NCBI GenBank assembly: GCA_964407265.1
Contig: CAYOUV010000002.1
Coordinates: 1 to 64,000, forward strand
Source of the DNA: CAYOUV01 sp964407265
GTDB taxonomy: Bacteria > Chloroflexota > Anaerolineae > Anaerolineales > Villigracilaceae
Direction of reading: 5' to 3'
DNA length: 64,000 nucleotides
Under the pieces are notes generated by a model. That model was not told the DNA's origin and did no database searches. It saw only the letters and a list, made by a program, of their open reading frames with translations. Both the position numbers and the translations under genes were made by a program. Positions 36,254 to 46,211 of this stretch are shown in pieces (the first letter of the stretch is position 1; each line of letters begins with the position of its first letter).

Positions 36254-37519
36254 ATGCCTAAATTTGTAGGATATCGCTGCTCGTTGTGTGGGCAAGAATA
36301 CATGCCTGGTCAGGTGACGTATACCTGTCCGCAAGATGGGGGCAACCTGGATGTCATCCTGGATTATGACGGGCTCAAGAAAAAATACCAGCCGGAAGAT
36401 ATCACCAGTCGAACGGATTTTTCGCTTTGGCGCTATCTGCCGCTGCTGCCGGTGACCGACCCGGGTGGCGAAGAAACCCCCCTGCATGCTGCGGGCTGGA
36501 CGCCGGTCTTTAATTTAAATCGCCTGGGTGAGAAACTTGGCTTGAACTATTTGTGGCTGAAGGATGAAAGTCGTAATCCGACCGCGTCTTTCAAAGATCG
36601 TGCCAGCGCAGTCGTAGTGGCCCGCGCCCGTGAGATCAAAGCCGAGGTTGTCGTCACGGCCTCGACCGGCAATGCCGGGGCGGCCTTGGCCGGGATGGCG
36701 GCCGCGGTTGGACAAAAAGCGGTCATCTTTGCACCCAGGACCGCACCTCCAGCCAAAGTGGCGCAGTTACTGGTTTTTGGAGCAAAGGTCATCCTGGTAG
36801 ACGGCACCTATGATGAGGCCTTCGATCTGACCATCCAGGCTTCACAAGAATTCGGCTGGTACTGCCGCAACACGGGCTACAATCCTTTCACGGCTGAGGG
36901 AAAGAAAACCGGCGCCCTCGAAATCTGGGAGTGGTGGTCCGGGGAAAGCCGCAGCGAATGGAAAGGTCATGAGGCTGCACCCAATGGGCCGCTGACGATC
37001 TTTGTCCCGGTCGGTGACGGCAATATCATTTCCGGCATTCACAAAGGCTTCAAGGATTTGTATGCACTGGGCTGGATCGAACAGATACCGCGTATATTCG
37101 GCGTCCAGGCGCAGGGTTCGGCTGCGATTGCCAATGCTTTCGAAGACGGAACCGAGGAAATCACACCTGTCTCGGCCAAGACGATTGCCGACAGCATTTC
37201 CGTCGATCTGCCGCGCGATGGTGTGCGTGCGGTGCGGGCTGTCCGGGAGACCGGCGGCAAGTACGTCGCGGTTAGTGATGAGGAAATCCTCTCTGCGATC
37301 GCCGCACTCGGTAAACAGGGAGTCTTTGCCGAACCAGCCGGGGCGAGTTCCTATGCTGGATTGCTCAAGACGCTGGACCTGGGTTTGGTCCGCGCTGACG
37401 ATCCCATCCTGCTGCTGAATACCGGCAGTGGACTGAAAGACGTCAAGGCAGCCATGCAGGCTGTCCAGGAAGCACCCGTAATCGAGCCTTCTCTTGCTGC
37501 CCTAAAAGATATCTTATAA
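36254..37519 (+). CDS. thrC: threonine synthase
   Basis: A 421-residue PLP enzyme of fold type II. The N-terminus has a zinc-ribbon-like segment (CSLC at 9-12, C25), common in archaeal-type threonine synthases. NPTASFKDRAS carries the PLP lysine, and TASTGNAGAALAG binds the cofactor phosphate. It converts O-phosphohomoserine to threonine. It lies 91 bp after xanthine dehydrogenase with AAAAGGAAAATT before ATG and is probably a separate unit. Because it follows purine genes, a diaminopropionate ammonia-lyase was considered, but the motifs are clearly ThrC-like. Confidence 0.9.
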   Translation: MPKFVGYRCSLCGQEYMPGQVTYTCPQDGGNLDVILDYDGLKKKYQPEDITSRTDFSLWRYLPLLPVTDPGGEETPLHAAGWTPVFNLNRLGEKLGLNYLWLKDESRNPTASFKDRASAVVVARAREIKAEVVVTASTGNAGAALAGMAAAVGQKAVIFAPRTAPPAKVAQLLVFGAKVILVDGTYDEAFDLTIQASQEFGWYCRNTGYNPFTAEGKKTGALEIWEWWSGESRSEWKGHEAAPNGPLTIFVPVGDGNIISGIHKGFKDLYALGWIEQIPRIFGVQAQGSAAIANAFEDGTEEITPVSAKTIADSISVDLPRDGVRAVRAVRETGGKYVAVSDEEILSAIAALGKQGVFAEPAGASSYAGLLKTLDLGLVRADDPILLLNTGSGLKDVKAAMQAVQEAPVIEPSLAALKDIL

Positions 37520-37526
37520 TTAGCCC

Positions 37527-38687
37527 ATGAAGCGTACCTGGAGTACGCCGGCGCGCTACCTGGCGCTGGTTTTTGTGATTGCGTTCATTCTGGTCATCGG
37601 CTGGTACGTGCGCGCTATGTTCCAGCCGCTGATCGTGGCGGGATTGATTGCTTATATTCTCAATCCGGCGGTCAACTGGTTTCGAAACCGGGCTCATTTT
37701 TCAAAAGGTCTTGCAGTCAATCTGGTTTATTTTCTAAGCCTCGGCATCATCCTGGCCATCCCGGCCACGTTGGTGCCGATCTTATTGTCCCAGTTTCAGG
37801 ACCTGACGGTGGAGTTGACCGACCTTTCGACTCGATTACAGTCCATGCTCAGCCAGCCGATTGTCCTGGCTGGTTACAGCTTGCATCTTGAAACGTTGCT
37901 GCCGCGTATTGGACAGGTGATCAATAATCTGGTGACGATTGTGCCGGAAAATGCATTGAAGGTGCTCGAATCGACTTCACGCAACGCGGCCTGGGCACTG
38001 GTGATCATCGTTGTGGTGTACTACCTGCTGAATGATTGGGACCGCATTCGCGAGTGGTTCATGCGCCAGGTACCCGAGCCTTACCGTAAGGATGCGCGCC
38101 GTCTTTTCCTGCAGATCAAAAAAGTTTGGGCCGGCTACCTGCGGGGTCAGATCGCCCTGATGGCATTCCTGGCGCTCATTTACACTGCCGCCTGGCTGAT
38201 CATCGGATTGCCCGGCGCGGTGATCATTGGTTTACTGACCGGTCTGTTCAATATCGTCCCGGAATTGGGCCCATTTATGGCCGGGATGCTGGCGGTGGTC
38301 ATCGGTTTGTTCGAGGGCTCGAACTATTTTCCGGCCATGAATCATCTCTGGTATGCGGTCCTGATCTTGGGCGTTTATTTGGCCTTGAATTACTTTAAGA
38401 CTGTTTATCTGCAGCCTCGCATTCTGGGCCGCAACGTAGAGTTACATGAAGGTCTGGTCTTCGTTGCGATCATCGTCGCCTTGATGGTGAGTGGCATCCT
38501 GGGTGTGCTGATTATCGTCCCGGGTATCGCTTCGATCATTATCATCGGCCGCTATCTGCGGGCACGCATCTTGGGGCAACCACCTTTTCAACCTCGTCGT
38601 CCGATCATACGCCCGCCAAAAGAGACACCTATGAAAAAGAACCTGCGCCCGGTCAAGGTGCCGCGACTTCCTAAACGGAAAGATTGA
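37527..38687 (+). CDS. AI-2E/PerM-family membrane transporter
   Basis: A 386-residue protein with about eight helices and the AI-2E family fold: an N-terminal hairpin (FQPLIVAGLIAYILNPAVNWF), a central amphipathic region, and the conserved C-terminal GLFNIVPELGPFMAG and KTVYLQPRILGRNVELH segments. Members export small molecules or act as Na+/H+ antiporters; substrate unknown. A basic Pro-rich tail (about 350-386) is cytoplasmic. It starts 7 bp after thrC and overlaps the glycosyltransferase frame region, so the three genes probably form one operon. Confidence 0.88.
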   Translation: MKRTWSTPARYLALVFVIAFILVIGWYVRAMFQPLIVAGLIAYILNPAVNWFRNRAHFSKGLAVNLVYFLSLGIILAIPATLVPILLSQFQDLTVELTDLSTRLQSMLSQPIVLAGYSLHLETLLPRIGQVINNLVTIVPENALKVLESTSRNAAWALVIIVVVYYLLNDWDRIREWFMRQVPEPYRKDARRLFLQIKKVWAGYLRGQIALMAFLALIYTAAWLIIGLPGAVIIGLLTGLFNIVPELGPFMAGMLAVVIGLFEGSNYFPAMNHLWYAVLILGVYLALNYFKTVYLQPRILGRNVELHEGLVFVAIIVALMVSGILGVLIIVPGIASIIIIGRYLRARILGQPPFQPRRPIIRPPKETPMKKNLRPVKVPRLPKRKD

Positions 38688-38692
38688 GCTTG

Positions 38693-39622
38693 ATGGATAT
38701 CACCTTCTCGATCATCGCCCCAATTTACAATGAAATCGGTAACCTTGCGGACCTCTATTCACGGCTAAAGGAAGTGATGGATTCGACCGGCGAAAGCTGG
38801 GAATTTATCCTGGTCGATGACGGCTCGACCGATGGTTCGACAGACGCGATTCGCGACTTAGCCGCAGCCGACCCCCGCGTCCGGGCGGTGATCTTTGCCC
38901 GGAATTTTGGTCATCAAATTGCAGTCACCGCCGGATTGGATTATAGCCGGGGCCAGGCGGTGGTCATCATCGACGCTGACTTGCAGGATCCGCCAGAGGT
39001 GGTGCTCGACCTGATTGCCAAATGGCGTGAAGGTTACGAGGTCGTCTATGCCGTGCGTGCCGAACGCGAAGGTGAGACCTGGTTCAAGAAATTTACCGCC
39101 TCATTGTTTTACCGCATCATCTACCGCATCACCGATGTCAAAATCCCGCTGGATACCGGCGACTTCCGCTTGATGGATCGCAAAGTGGTTGACGTGATGA
39201 ACCGTATGCGTGAGCGTCATCGCTTCCTGCGCGGCATGTCATCCTGGGTCGGTTTCAAACAAATAGGGGTGGAGTATAAACGCGCCGCCCGCCACGCGGG
39301 TGTGACGAAATACCCCTTCCAAAAAATGCTGAAACTGGCGTTGAACGCCATCACCGGCTTTTCCTATTTCCCATTACAGGTGGCGACCTATTTCGGATTC
39401 GTATCAGCCGGGATCGCCATCCTGGCCATCCCGGTTGTGATTATTTTGCGCATGACTGGCTCAGGGCAGTTAACTGGTCAGGCCACCACGCTGATCGCGG
39501 TTCTATTTTTGGGCGGTGTGCAATTGATCTCGCTCGGGATTCTGGGGGAATATATCGGCCGTCTGTATGACGAAGCCAAAGGCCGGCCGCTTTACATTGT
39601 CCGCGAAGCGCCGGAAGATTAA
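38693..39622 (+). CDS. family 2 glycosyltransferase, DPM1/ArnC type
   Basis: A 309-residue enzyme: GT2 catalytic domain (residues about 1-225) with SIIAPIYNEIGN, LVDDGSTDGS, DADLQDPPE (DxD region) and DTGDFRLMDR, then two C-terminal membrane helices (about 230-290). This is the architecture of polyprenyl-phosphate sugar transferases such as DPM1-like and ArnC-like enzymes. Its product could feed a GT-C enzyme such as the one at 19329 (inference). ATG at 38693 is preferred to TTG at 38684 because GGAAAG has better spacing to it. Confidence 0.9.
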   Translation: MDITFSIIAPIYNEIGNLADLYSRLKEVMDSTGESWEFILVDDGSTDGSTDAIRDLAAADPRVRAVIFARNFGHQIAVTAGLDYSRGQAVVIIDADLQDPPEVVLDLIAKWREGYEVVYAVRAEREGETWFKKFTASLFYRIIYRITDVKIPLDTGDFRLMDRKVVDVMNRMRERHRFLRGMSSWVGFKQIGVEYKRAARHAGVTKYPFQKMLKLALNAITGFSYFPLQVATYFGFVSAGIAILAIPVVIILRMTGSGQLTGQATTLIAVLFLGGVQLISLGILGEYIGRLYDEAKGRPLYIVREAPED

Positions 39623-39628
39623 AATATA

Positions 39629-39654
39629 CAGACCCGTCCGAAAAGGCGGGTCTG
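39629..39654. terminator. terminator between convergent units
   Basis: CAGACCCGTC / GGCGGGTCTG (one G-U pair) with a 6-nt loop, followed by TTTCTT on the plus strand and by TATATTTTA on the minus strand, so it could serve both the glycosyltransferase gene and the end of the long light-response run. Confidence 0.8.
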
Positions 39655-39817
39655 TTTCTTGGGCTGGGAGTAATTTACGCTTAAATCCTGCTTTTTCGTT
39701 TCAGTTCATCCGGGGATAGCCGCATTCAACTAACAAATCGCGCCAGTTGCCTGATCCACAGTGAAAAGATAACCAGCCGGAGGAAAACAACTGGCGTCCA
39801 GAGTCAGGGATTCATGG

Positions 39818-40606
39818 CTATTTCCTGGATTTCAGCCAGCCGCGAAGTGCAGCCAGGCGCGCCTGGCTTTCGTCAGCCAGCAGCAGGGTGATGCCAAAGC
39901 CGATCAAAAGATTTGTGATCAGGAAGAAAACTGCTTCCTCGACCGGCAGCCCGCCAATGAAGATGCCGGTCGATTGGGCCGGGTTGATCGTCCAGGTGCC
40001 GGAGGTGATGGCGATCAGGTCCATCGCTGAAAGATAGAGCGCCATGGGCAGGATTGCCCAACTAACCAGCTTGCGATGGTGCCATAAGATGTCTGCGCCG
40101 AACAACATTTGCGGCAGGATGGCAGGCAAGGCCCAGAACAGGGTGATCGACAGGTAGGTGCCGGGTTTCCAGTCGCTGAAAAATGCGGCCGTGAAGATCA
40201 ACCAGGCGATGAAGACGATGCCTGCGGCCCCTATTCGCAATTGCAAATTGGGTTTAAACATTTGCGCGGGAGGGGAGAGCCGACGCGCCAGGAACCACCA
40301 CCACAATCCGCTCAGGATCGTCTCGAGCACGAAAAAAGTGTACTCCTCGATTGGAACCCAACCGATGACGATCCCGGTCACGAGTGCCGGATTGTAGTAC
40401 CATACGCCGCTCGCGACCAGGTAATTGTCCCAGGGGGTGGTGTAAAGCACCGCAACCAGCACGTGCAGGCCAATCGCGAACCAGACCCCGGCACCACCCT
40501 TTAAGCCTTTGATCTTGCGACCGGCGCGCTGATCGAGAAGAGTCAGCACCAGGAAGATCAAGATGGGGATTATCAAAAAGCGCCATAAGAATCCGAAATA
40601 GGTCAT
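39818..40606 (-). CDS. lycopene cyclase, fused CrtYc/CrtYd-type membrane protein
   Basis: A 262-residue protein with about seven to eight helices and a duplicated architecture. Each half carries the signature of the heterodimeric lycopene cyclase family: YTTPWDNY...VWYYNP and PIEEYTFF in the first half, GTWTINPAQSTGIF and PVEEAVFF in the second. The two halves correspond to CrtYc and CrtYd fused in one chain. It cyclises lycopene, most likely to beta-carotene. GTG at 40612 is an alternative start. It is the last gene of the minus-strand run that begins with crtI. Confidence 0.9.
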   Translation of the reverse strand: MTYFGFLWRFLIIPILIFLVLTLLDQRAGRKIKGLKGGAGVWFAIGLHVLVAVLYTTPWDNYLVASGVWYYNPALVTGIVIGWVPIEEYTFFVLETILSGLWWWFLARRLSPPAQMFKPNLQLRIGAAGIVFIAWLIFTAAFFSDWKPGTYLSITLFWALPAILPQMLFGADILWHHRKLVSWAILPMALYLSAMDLIAITSGTWTINPAQSTGIFIGGLPVEEAVFFLITNLLIGFGITLLLADESQARLAALRGWLKSRK

Positions 40607-40749
40607 GCTCACCTCACACGCGGCTGCCTTTCCAACGAGTTCCGAAGCCTCTGGCCTGCTGGAAAAAACTCACGACCAACAAGCCTTCTCCCCGCCGCGA
40701 CAGAACAAAGACGACCAGCCAGCCCAGACCGTAACCCGGCGACCACAGA

Positions 40750-42030
40750 CTAGCGTTCACGGCGAAGGATGCGCATAATCACCCCTGGGCGTGGCTCGAG
40801 CGTTGCGCCCATGTGGGGGTGAATGTCGGGATTGAGCAGTTCGAAATGGAAGGTTTGCAGCAGGCGCCCGATCACGATCCGCGCTTCAGCCTGACCGAAG
40901 GCCGCACCGATGCAGGCGCGTGGTCCACCTCCAAAGGGTACGTACGACATCGGCGGTGTCTGGCGCCCGCGTGCAAAGCGCTCAGGGCAGAACGCCTCAG
41001 CATTTTCCCAAATGGCCGGATCGCGGTGGGAGAGGTAGATTGAGTAGAACAATCGCTCTCCGGCTGGAATGCGATTGCCATCAAACGCCATTTCTTCAAC
41101 GACCATGCGGTTCCCGATATGGATAGGCGGGTACATACGCAGGGCTTCCTTGATGACCTGGTCGAGCAGGAGGGGCTGCCAGCCCGAAGTCGTGGGCGGC
41201 GGTTCGTTTCCGAGGGCGTGGTCGAGTTCGGTCACCAGACGCCGGTAAACTTTCGGGTGCTGGCCGAGCAGGGCGAAACTCCAGGCCAGCAGCGCAGTGG
41301 AGGTGTCGTGCCCGGCGATCAGCATGGTCAGCATCTGATCGCGGATGCGTTCGTCGTCAAGCCCAGCGTCGATCAGGTGTTGGAGTAGATCCGGTTTGGC
41401 GCTCGCCTGCCGGCGGCTGGTGATGATTTGATAGAGATATGCATCCAATATCCGTAAATGCTTTTTATATCCAGGTCTTGGAATCTTTCGCCACAATATC
41501 CAGAATCCGGGCGAAATATATTCGATGGCCTTCAGGATCGGTGTCCAGATACGCGGCAGGTCATCCCAGGCGTCCACTCCGAAGAGGGTCTGCATGATGA
41601 TCAGCAAAGCGATTTTCCGGCCTTCGACCAGCATATCGACCGTTGCGCCGTCCCGCCAGAGGGCTGTGACGCGGTCGGTTTGGCGCAGCATCAGGTCTGC
41701 GAATTGTGGAAGTTGGCGCGGGTGCAAACTTGGCTCCATCAAACGGCGGTAGTGGTCGTGTTCCTCGCCGTCGGTAACCAGCACGCCGCGCTGCAGCAGG
41801 TCGGTGACCGGGTCAGGGTTACGCCAGCAGACTTTGTCCCGTTCGGTGACCAGCACCTGGCGGTTGGCTGCGGGACCAAAAACGACGAAAGGCTTGAAGC
41901 CGGGCAGCGGAATCTGGAAGAAGCGCCCCACGCGCTCGGCCATGATGCGCAGCGGCGCGAGCAGCGAACGTTCTTTGAGAAAGGCCTGCAAGACAGCATG
42001 ACCGGTTTCAGGAGTGAGAGTCTGTGGCAT
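40750..42030 (-). CDS. cytochrome P450, probable carotenoid hydroxylase
   Basis: A 426-residue P450: I-helix AGHDTSTALLAW, K-helix EALRMYPP (ExxR) and haem loop FGGGPRACIG with the Cys ligand. There is no signal or membrane anchor, so it should be soluble and needs external ferredoxin or flavodoxin. It lies between photolyase and lycopene cyclase in a carotenoid operon that lacks a crtZ-type hydroxylase. By analogy with Thermus CYP175A1, it may hydroxylate beta-ionone rings to zeaxanthin. The family is certain, the substrate is inferred. ATG at 42030 was chosen over the far upstream start because the extension overlaps photolyase. Confidence 0.9.
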   Translation of the reverse strand: MPQTLTPETGHAVLQAFLKERSLLAPLRIMAERVGRFFQIPLPGFKPFVVFGPAANRQVLVTERDKVCWRNPDPVTDLLQRGVLVTDGEEHDHYRRLMEPSLHPRQLPQFADLMLRQTDRVTALWRDGATVDMLVEGRKIALLIIMQTLFGVDAWDDLPRIWTPILKAIEYISPGFWILWRKIPRPGYKKHLRILDAYLYQIITSRRQASAKPDLLQHLIDAGLDDERIRDQMLTMLIAGHDTSTALLAWSFALLGQHPKVYRRLVTELDHALGNEPPPTTSGWQPLLLDQVIKEALRMYPPIHIGNRMVVEEMAFDGNRIPAGERLFYSIYLSHRDPAIWENAEAFCPERFARGRQTPPMSYVPFGGGPRACIGAAFGQAEARIVIGRLLQTFHFELLNPDIHPHMGATLEPRPGVIMRILRRER

Positions 42031-42079
42031 CAATGTATTCCAAATAAGAAATGATCGCGCGATAGAAAAAAAGGTCTTT

Positions 42080-43476
<1,397 letters not shown>

Positions 43477-43480
<4 letters not shown>

Positions 43481-44124
43481 GTTCTATCCGGGATGGCCAG
43501 GTCCGTCAGTGAATGGTGCGTCGTCTGGTCGTTGATCGTAATGGATAAGTCGCCGCTGCGGGTGAGTTCCAGGCGACCTATGTGGCCGGGACTGTCTTTG
43601 AAATTCAGCGAACCGTAGGCACGGATACGCGTAGGACGGATGAACCTCACCGCCAGTTCGCTGGTGATGAGCCCGCTTAGCTCGGCCTGAAATTCGCCCG
43701 AAGTGAAGGTGTAACGGGAAGGAGCCGGCATGCCCAGGCCGCGCAAGCCGAGCGTGGTGCCGGTAATTTCCTCGCTGCCCTTGAAGGTATCACCGCTGGG
43801 CATGACGGCCTCATAAGAGATGTGATAATGCGGCGAGCGGCTGTCCAGCCGGGCGGTGACGATTGCACCCGTGGCCGGGTCGGCTTCGCTGACCGCATCG
43901 CCAGTGATATCAAATTTTGGCTGGTAATAAGCACGCCCATAGGAAGTGGAGGCTGCCACGGCGTAGACGGCTACGTGCTCGAGTGCTTTATCACTCCGCC
44001 CTTGCGCCAGGAACTCAGGGATGGGCGCAAGCCAGGCGGTTTTGTGCATCCGCCGTGCCACGTAGCCGAGCAGGGTAGTTCCGCCAGGGGGCAGTTCGTA
44101 ACGGGTCGTTTCAGAAGGTTTCAT
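43477..44124 (-). CDS. uncharacterised protein between heliorhodopsin and photolyase genes
   Basis: A 215-residue soluble protein without signal or membrane segment. It is beta-rich (YHISYEAVMPSGDTFKGSEEITG, RYTFTSGEFQAELSG, AYGSLNFKDSPGHIGRLEL), suggesting a lipocalin- or START-like barrel, but no family was recognised. It lies 27 bp after heliorhodopsin and overlaps photolyase by 4 nt (ATGA), so it is translated with the light-response genes. A carrier for carotenoid, retinal or lipid is a possible role, purely from context and fold impression. Confidence 0.7.
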
Positions 44125-44151
44125 GCAAAATTCTCGGAAAGAGGGAGTGGC

Positions 44152-44928
44152 TTAGACCGGCGCTAGCGTCCCGGCGAAAATCAACCAGGCCAGAACCGTT
44201 TTGGCGGCCAGGCTGAGGATGATGTAGACCCGCTCACCGAACAAATAGTCAGACCAGGGACCCACCTTTTTATATTGCAGCACCATGTTGATGGCAAATA
44301 TATTGAAGAATACAAATAAGGTCGGGAGAATGGCATAGACGAAGGCCGGGGGCTTGGCCTCCCCTGAACTGACCGAGCCAATAAAGTACAGGAAGATCAC
44401 AATCCAGGGGATGATCCCGGCAATGCTGCCGTAAATGAAAGCCGTCCAGTCCGTTTTCTCTGTGTGCTGGTTGTGGTACTCCATCATAATCCCGAACAGG
44501 TTCATCATGGCGTTGATGCCGAAGATCAGGATGATTGCACCCAGGTCCCACAGACCTGAGAGCATGCCGATCAAAACGATCATTAAGGAGGAACTGAGGG
44601 CATATTCGTAAAAGCGGATTGGGTTCATGCCTTGTTTGAGTTTAGCCACATATCCTGCATAGCCGATAGTGGACAGGTAGAAGTGTGCAGCGGCAGAGAT
44701 CAATAGAAATATCGCGACAGCCGGGCCGAAGCGTAATTCGTATAAGAGTTGTGGGTTCGGCTGGAGCGATAATGTTTCGGTGTTGAAATTGAGGTAGTTT
44801 GTAAAAATCGGGTAGGTGGTGTCATTGCTGACCACCCACATGAAAATGCCCTGGATCAGGTGCAGGAAGCCCATGATCAAGTTGAAACGCCGTAATCTTG
44901 CGAACTTAATATCTGTGTTTTCTTTCAT
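44152..44928 (-). CDS. heliorhodopsin
   Basis: A 258-residue seven-helix retinal protein. Diagnostic features are the helix 3 block FYEYALSSSLMIVLI with counterion Glu108, helix 7 SLAAKTVLAW with retinal Lys243, GERVYIILSL, and conserved His23 and His82. These match the known positions (Glu107, Lys241, His23, His80) of heliorhodopsin 48C12 within two residues. Helix-linker motifs IAGIIPWIVIFLY and VLQYKKVGPWSDYLFGER are also family-typical. Heliorhodopsins have inverted topology (N-terminus inside), slow photocycles and unsettled function. AGGAG precedes ATG. Neighbouring carotenoid genes could supply beta-carotene, but no retinal-forming dioxygenase was recognised. Confidence 0.96.
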   Translation of the reverse strand: MKENTDIKFARLRRFNLIMGFLHLIQGIFMWVVSNDTTYPIFTNYLNFNTETLSLQPNPQLLYELRFGPAVAIFLLISAAAHFYLSTIGYAGYVAKLKQGMNPIRFYEYALSSSLMIVLIGMLSGLWDLGAIILIFGINAMMNLFGIMMEYHNQHTEKTDWTAFIYGSIAGIIPWIVIFLYFIGSVSSGEAKPPAFVYAILPTLFVFFNIFAINMVLQYKKVGPWSDYLFGERVYIILSLAAKTVLAWLIFAGTLAPV

Positions 44929-44972
44929 TTGAGATCTCCTGATTAGAAATATGGAATGAAATTTTGAGTGGC

Positions 44973-45002
44973 ATAGGGGTTGCGTTGGAACGCAACCCCT
45001 AT
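44973..45002 (-). terminator. 13-bp hairpin between MFS and heliorhodopsin genes
   Basis: ATAGGGGTTGCGT and its exact complement flank a 4-nt loop; the MFS stop codon lies inside the stem. No U-run follows on the minus strand. It may reduce readthrough into heliorhodopsin or stabilise the upstream mRNA. Confidence 0.6.
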
Positions 45003-46195
45003 AAAATCGCAGGTGCGGGCTGGGAGAGCGGATGATTGTAAATGGTGATCCAGACATAGATGAGCAGGCCAGCCAGTAGCAGTGCGCCGAAGGCGCCCGG
45101 CGACCAGGCGCCCAATTGTTCAAGCAGCACGCCGCCGAGGGTCGGGGCGATGACGCGCGTCAGGCTCTCAATCGAAGAGGACAGGCCGAGAATGCCGCCG
45201 ATTTCATGCGCTTGGACGGTCTTGGTCAGTGCACTCGAAAGTACGGTGTTGAGAATGCCGCCTGCGAACGCAGTTGGCGCCATGACGATCAGCAGTACCG
45301 GTACAGAGGGAGTCAGCGCCCAGCCGAGCAGCGAGAGGGCCATCAGGCCGACGCAGAAGGTGATGAGTACGTCGTCGCGGAAGCGCTGGTTCAGGCGTCC
45401 GACCACCCCGCCCTGCACGATGACTGACAACACCCCGACGTAGGTCAGGATGAAGCCCGTCTGACGCGCATCCAGGTTGAAGCGGCGCAAGGCGTAGAGG
45501 GCAAAGATGGTCTGAAAGATGGCGAAAGCCAGGCCGAAGAAGAAGCGGGTGATCAAAAGGGAGCCGGAATAGGGACGTTGGAGGGCAGCCACCAGTGCCG
45601 ACAGGGTAACGGCGGGCTTTTTGTCGTCCTTGGTGGTGCGTTTTTCGAGCGTCAGCGACTCGGGCAGCCACAACGCAACCATCAGCAGGTTAATGGTCAC
45701 CAGACCAGCGGCGACGAAGGCCGGGACGGCGTAGCCCCACTGGCTGAGCAAGCCGCCAGCCGCCGGGCCGATGATGAATCCCAGCCCGAAGGCCGCGCCG
45801 ATCATGCCCAGCCCCTTAGAACGATCCTTGGCATCGGTTACATCCGAGATATAAGCTTGAGCCACGCTGATATTGCCGCCGGTCAGACCGTCCAAAATGC
45901 GGGCGATGAACAGAACCAACAGGGTTTTGGCGAAGCCGAGAAGCAGGAATCCGACCAGCGTGCCGAACAGGCTGACCAACAACACCGGTCGGCGGCCGAC
46001 CCGGTCCGAGATGCGCCCGAGCAGCGGCGCACCGACCAGTTGGGCGGCAGCATAGGATGCCACCAGCAGACCTACCAGGGTGTCGCTGGCACCGAAGGTC
46101 TCGGCGTAATAAGGCAGCAAGGGCAGGATCAGGCTGAAGCCCAGCAAGTCGATGAATACGATCAGGAAAATCGAGGCAAGTGGTTTGTTTTTCAT
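44999..46195 (-). CDS. MFS exporter, TetA/multidrug type
   Basis: A 398-residue transporter with 12 predicted helices. GRISDRVGRRPVLL is the MFS motif A between helices 2 and 3, and LGFIIGPAAGG is the antiporter motif C, so drug/H+ antiport is expected. Sequence is closest in look to TetA-like efflux proteins. It lies 16 bp after the Rieske oxygenase gene in the light-response run; its substrate could be a toxic oxidised or pigment-derived compound, which is inference. Confidence 0.9.
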   Translation of the reverse strand: MKNKPLASIFLIVFIDLLGFSLILPLLPYYAETFGASDTLVGLLVASYAAAQLVGAPLLGRISDRVGRRPVLLVSLFGTLVGFLLLGFAKTLLVLFIARILDGLTGGNISVAQAYISDVTDAKDRSKGLGMIGAAFGLGFIIGPAAGGLLSQWGYAVPAFVAAGLVTINLLMVALWLPESLTLEKRTTKDDKKPAVTLSALVAALQRPYSGSLLITRFFFGLAFAIFQTIFALYALRRFNLDARQTGFILTYVGVLSVIVQGGVVGRLNQRFRDDVLITFCVGLMALSLLGWALTPSVPVLLIVMAPTAFAGGILNTVLSSALTKTVQAHEIGGILGLSSSIESLTRVIAPTLGGVLLEQLGAWSPGAFGALLLAGLLIYVWITIYNHPLSQPAPAIL

Positions 46196-46211
46196 GAAAA
46201 CCTCTAAAGAA

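Noticed and set aside
36254..37519. diaminopropionate ammonia-lyase (YgeX) next to xanthine dehydrogenase
   Set aside because: The N-terminal zinc-ribbon segment and the NPTASFKDR / TASTGNAGAALAG motifs are those of threonine synthase.
39741..39796. inverted repeat CGCCAGTTG / CAACTGGCG with a 38-nt spacer after the lycopene cyclase gene
   Set aside because: The arms are only 9 bp and widely spaced; no functional context was found.
40614..40760. 48-codon GTG-started frame between the P450 and lycopene cyclase genes
   Set aside because: It overlaps the P450 stop codon and has hydrophobic residues, but there is no ribosome-binding site or recognisable homology; kept only as a possibility.
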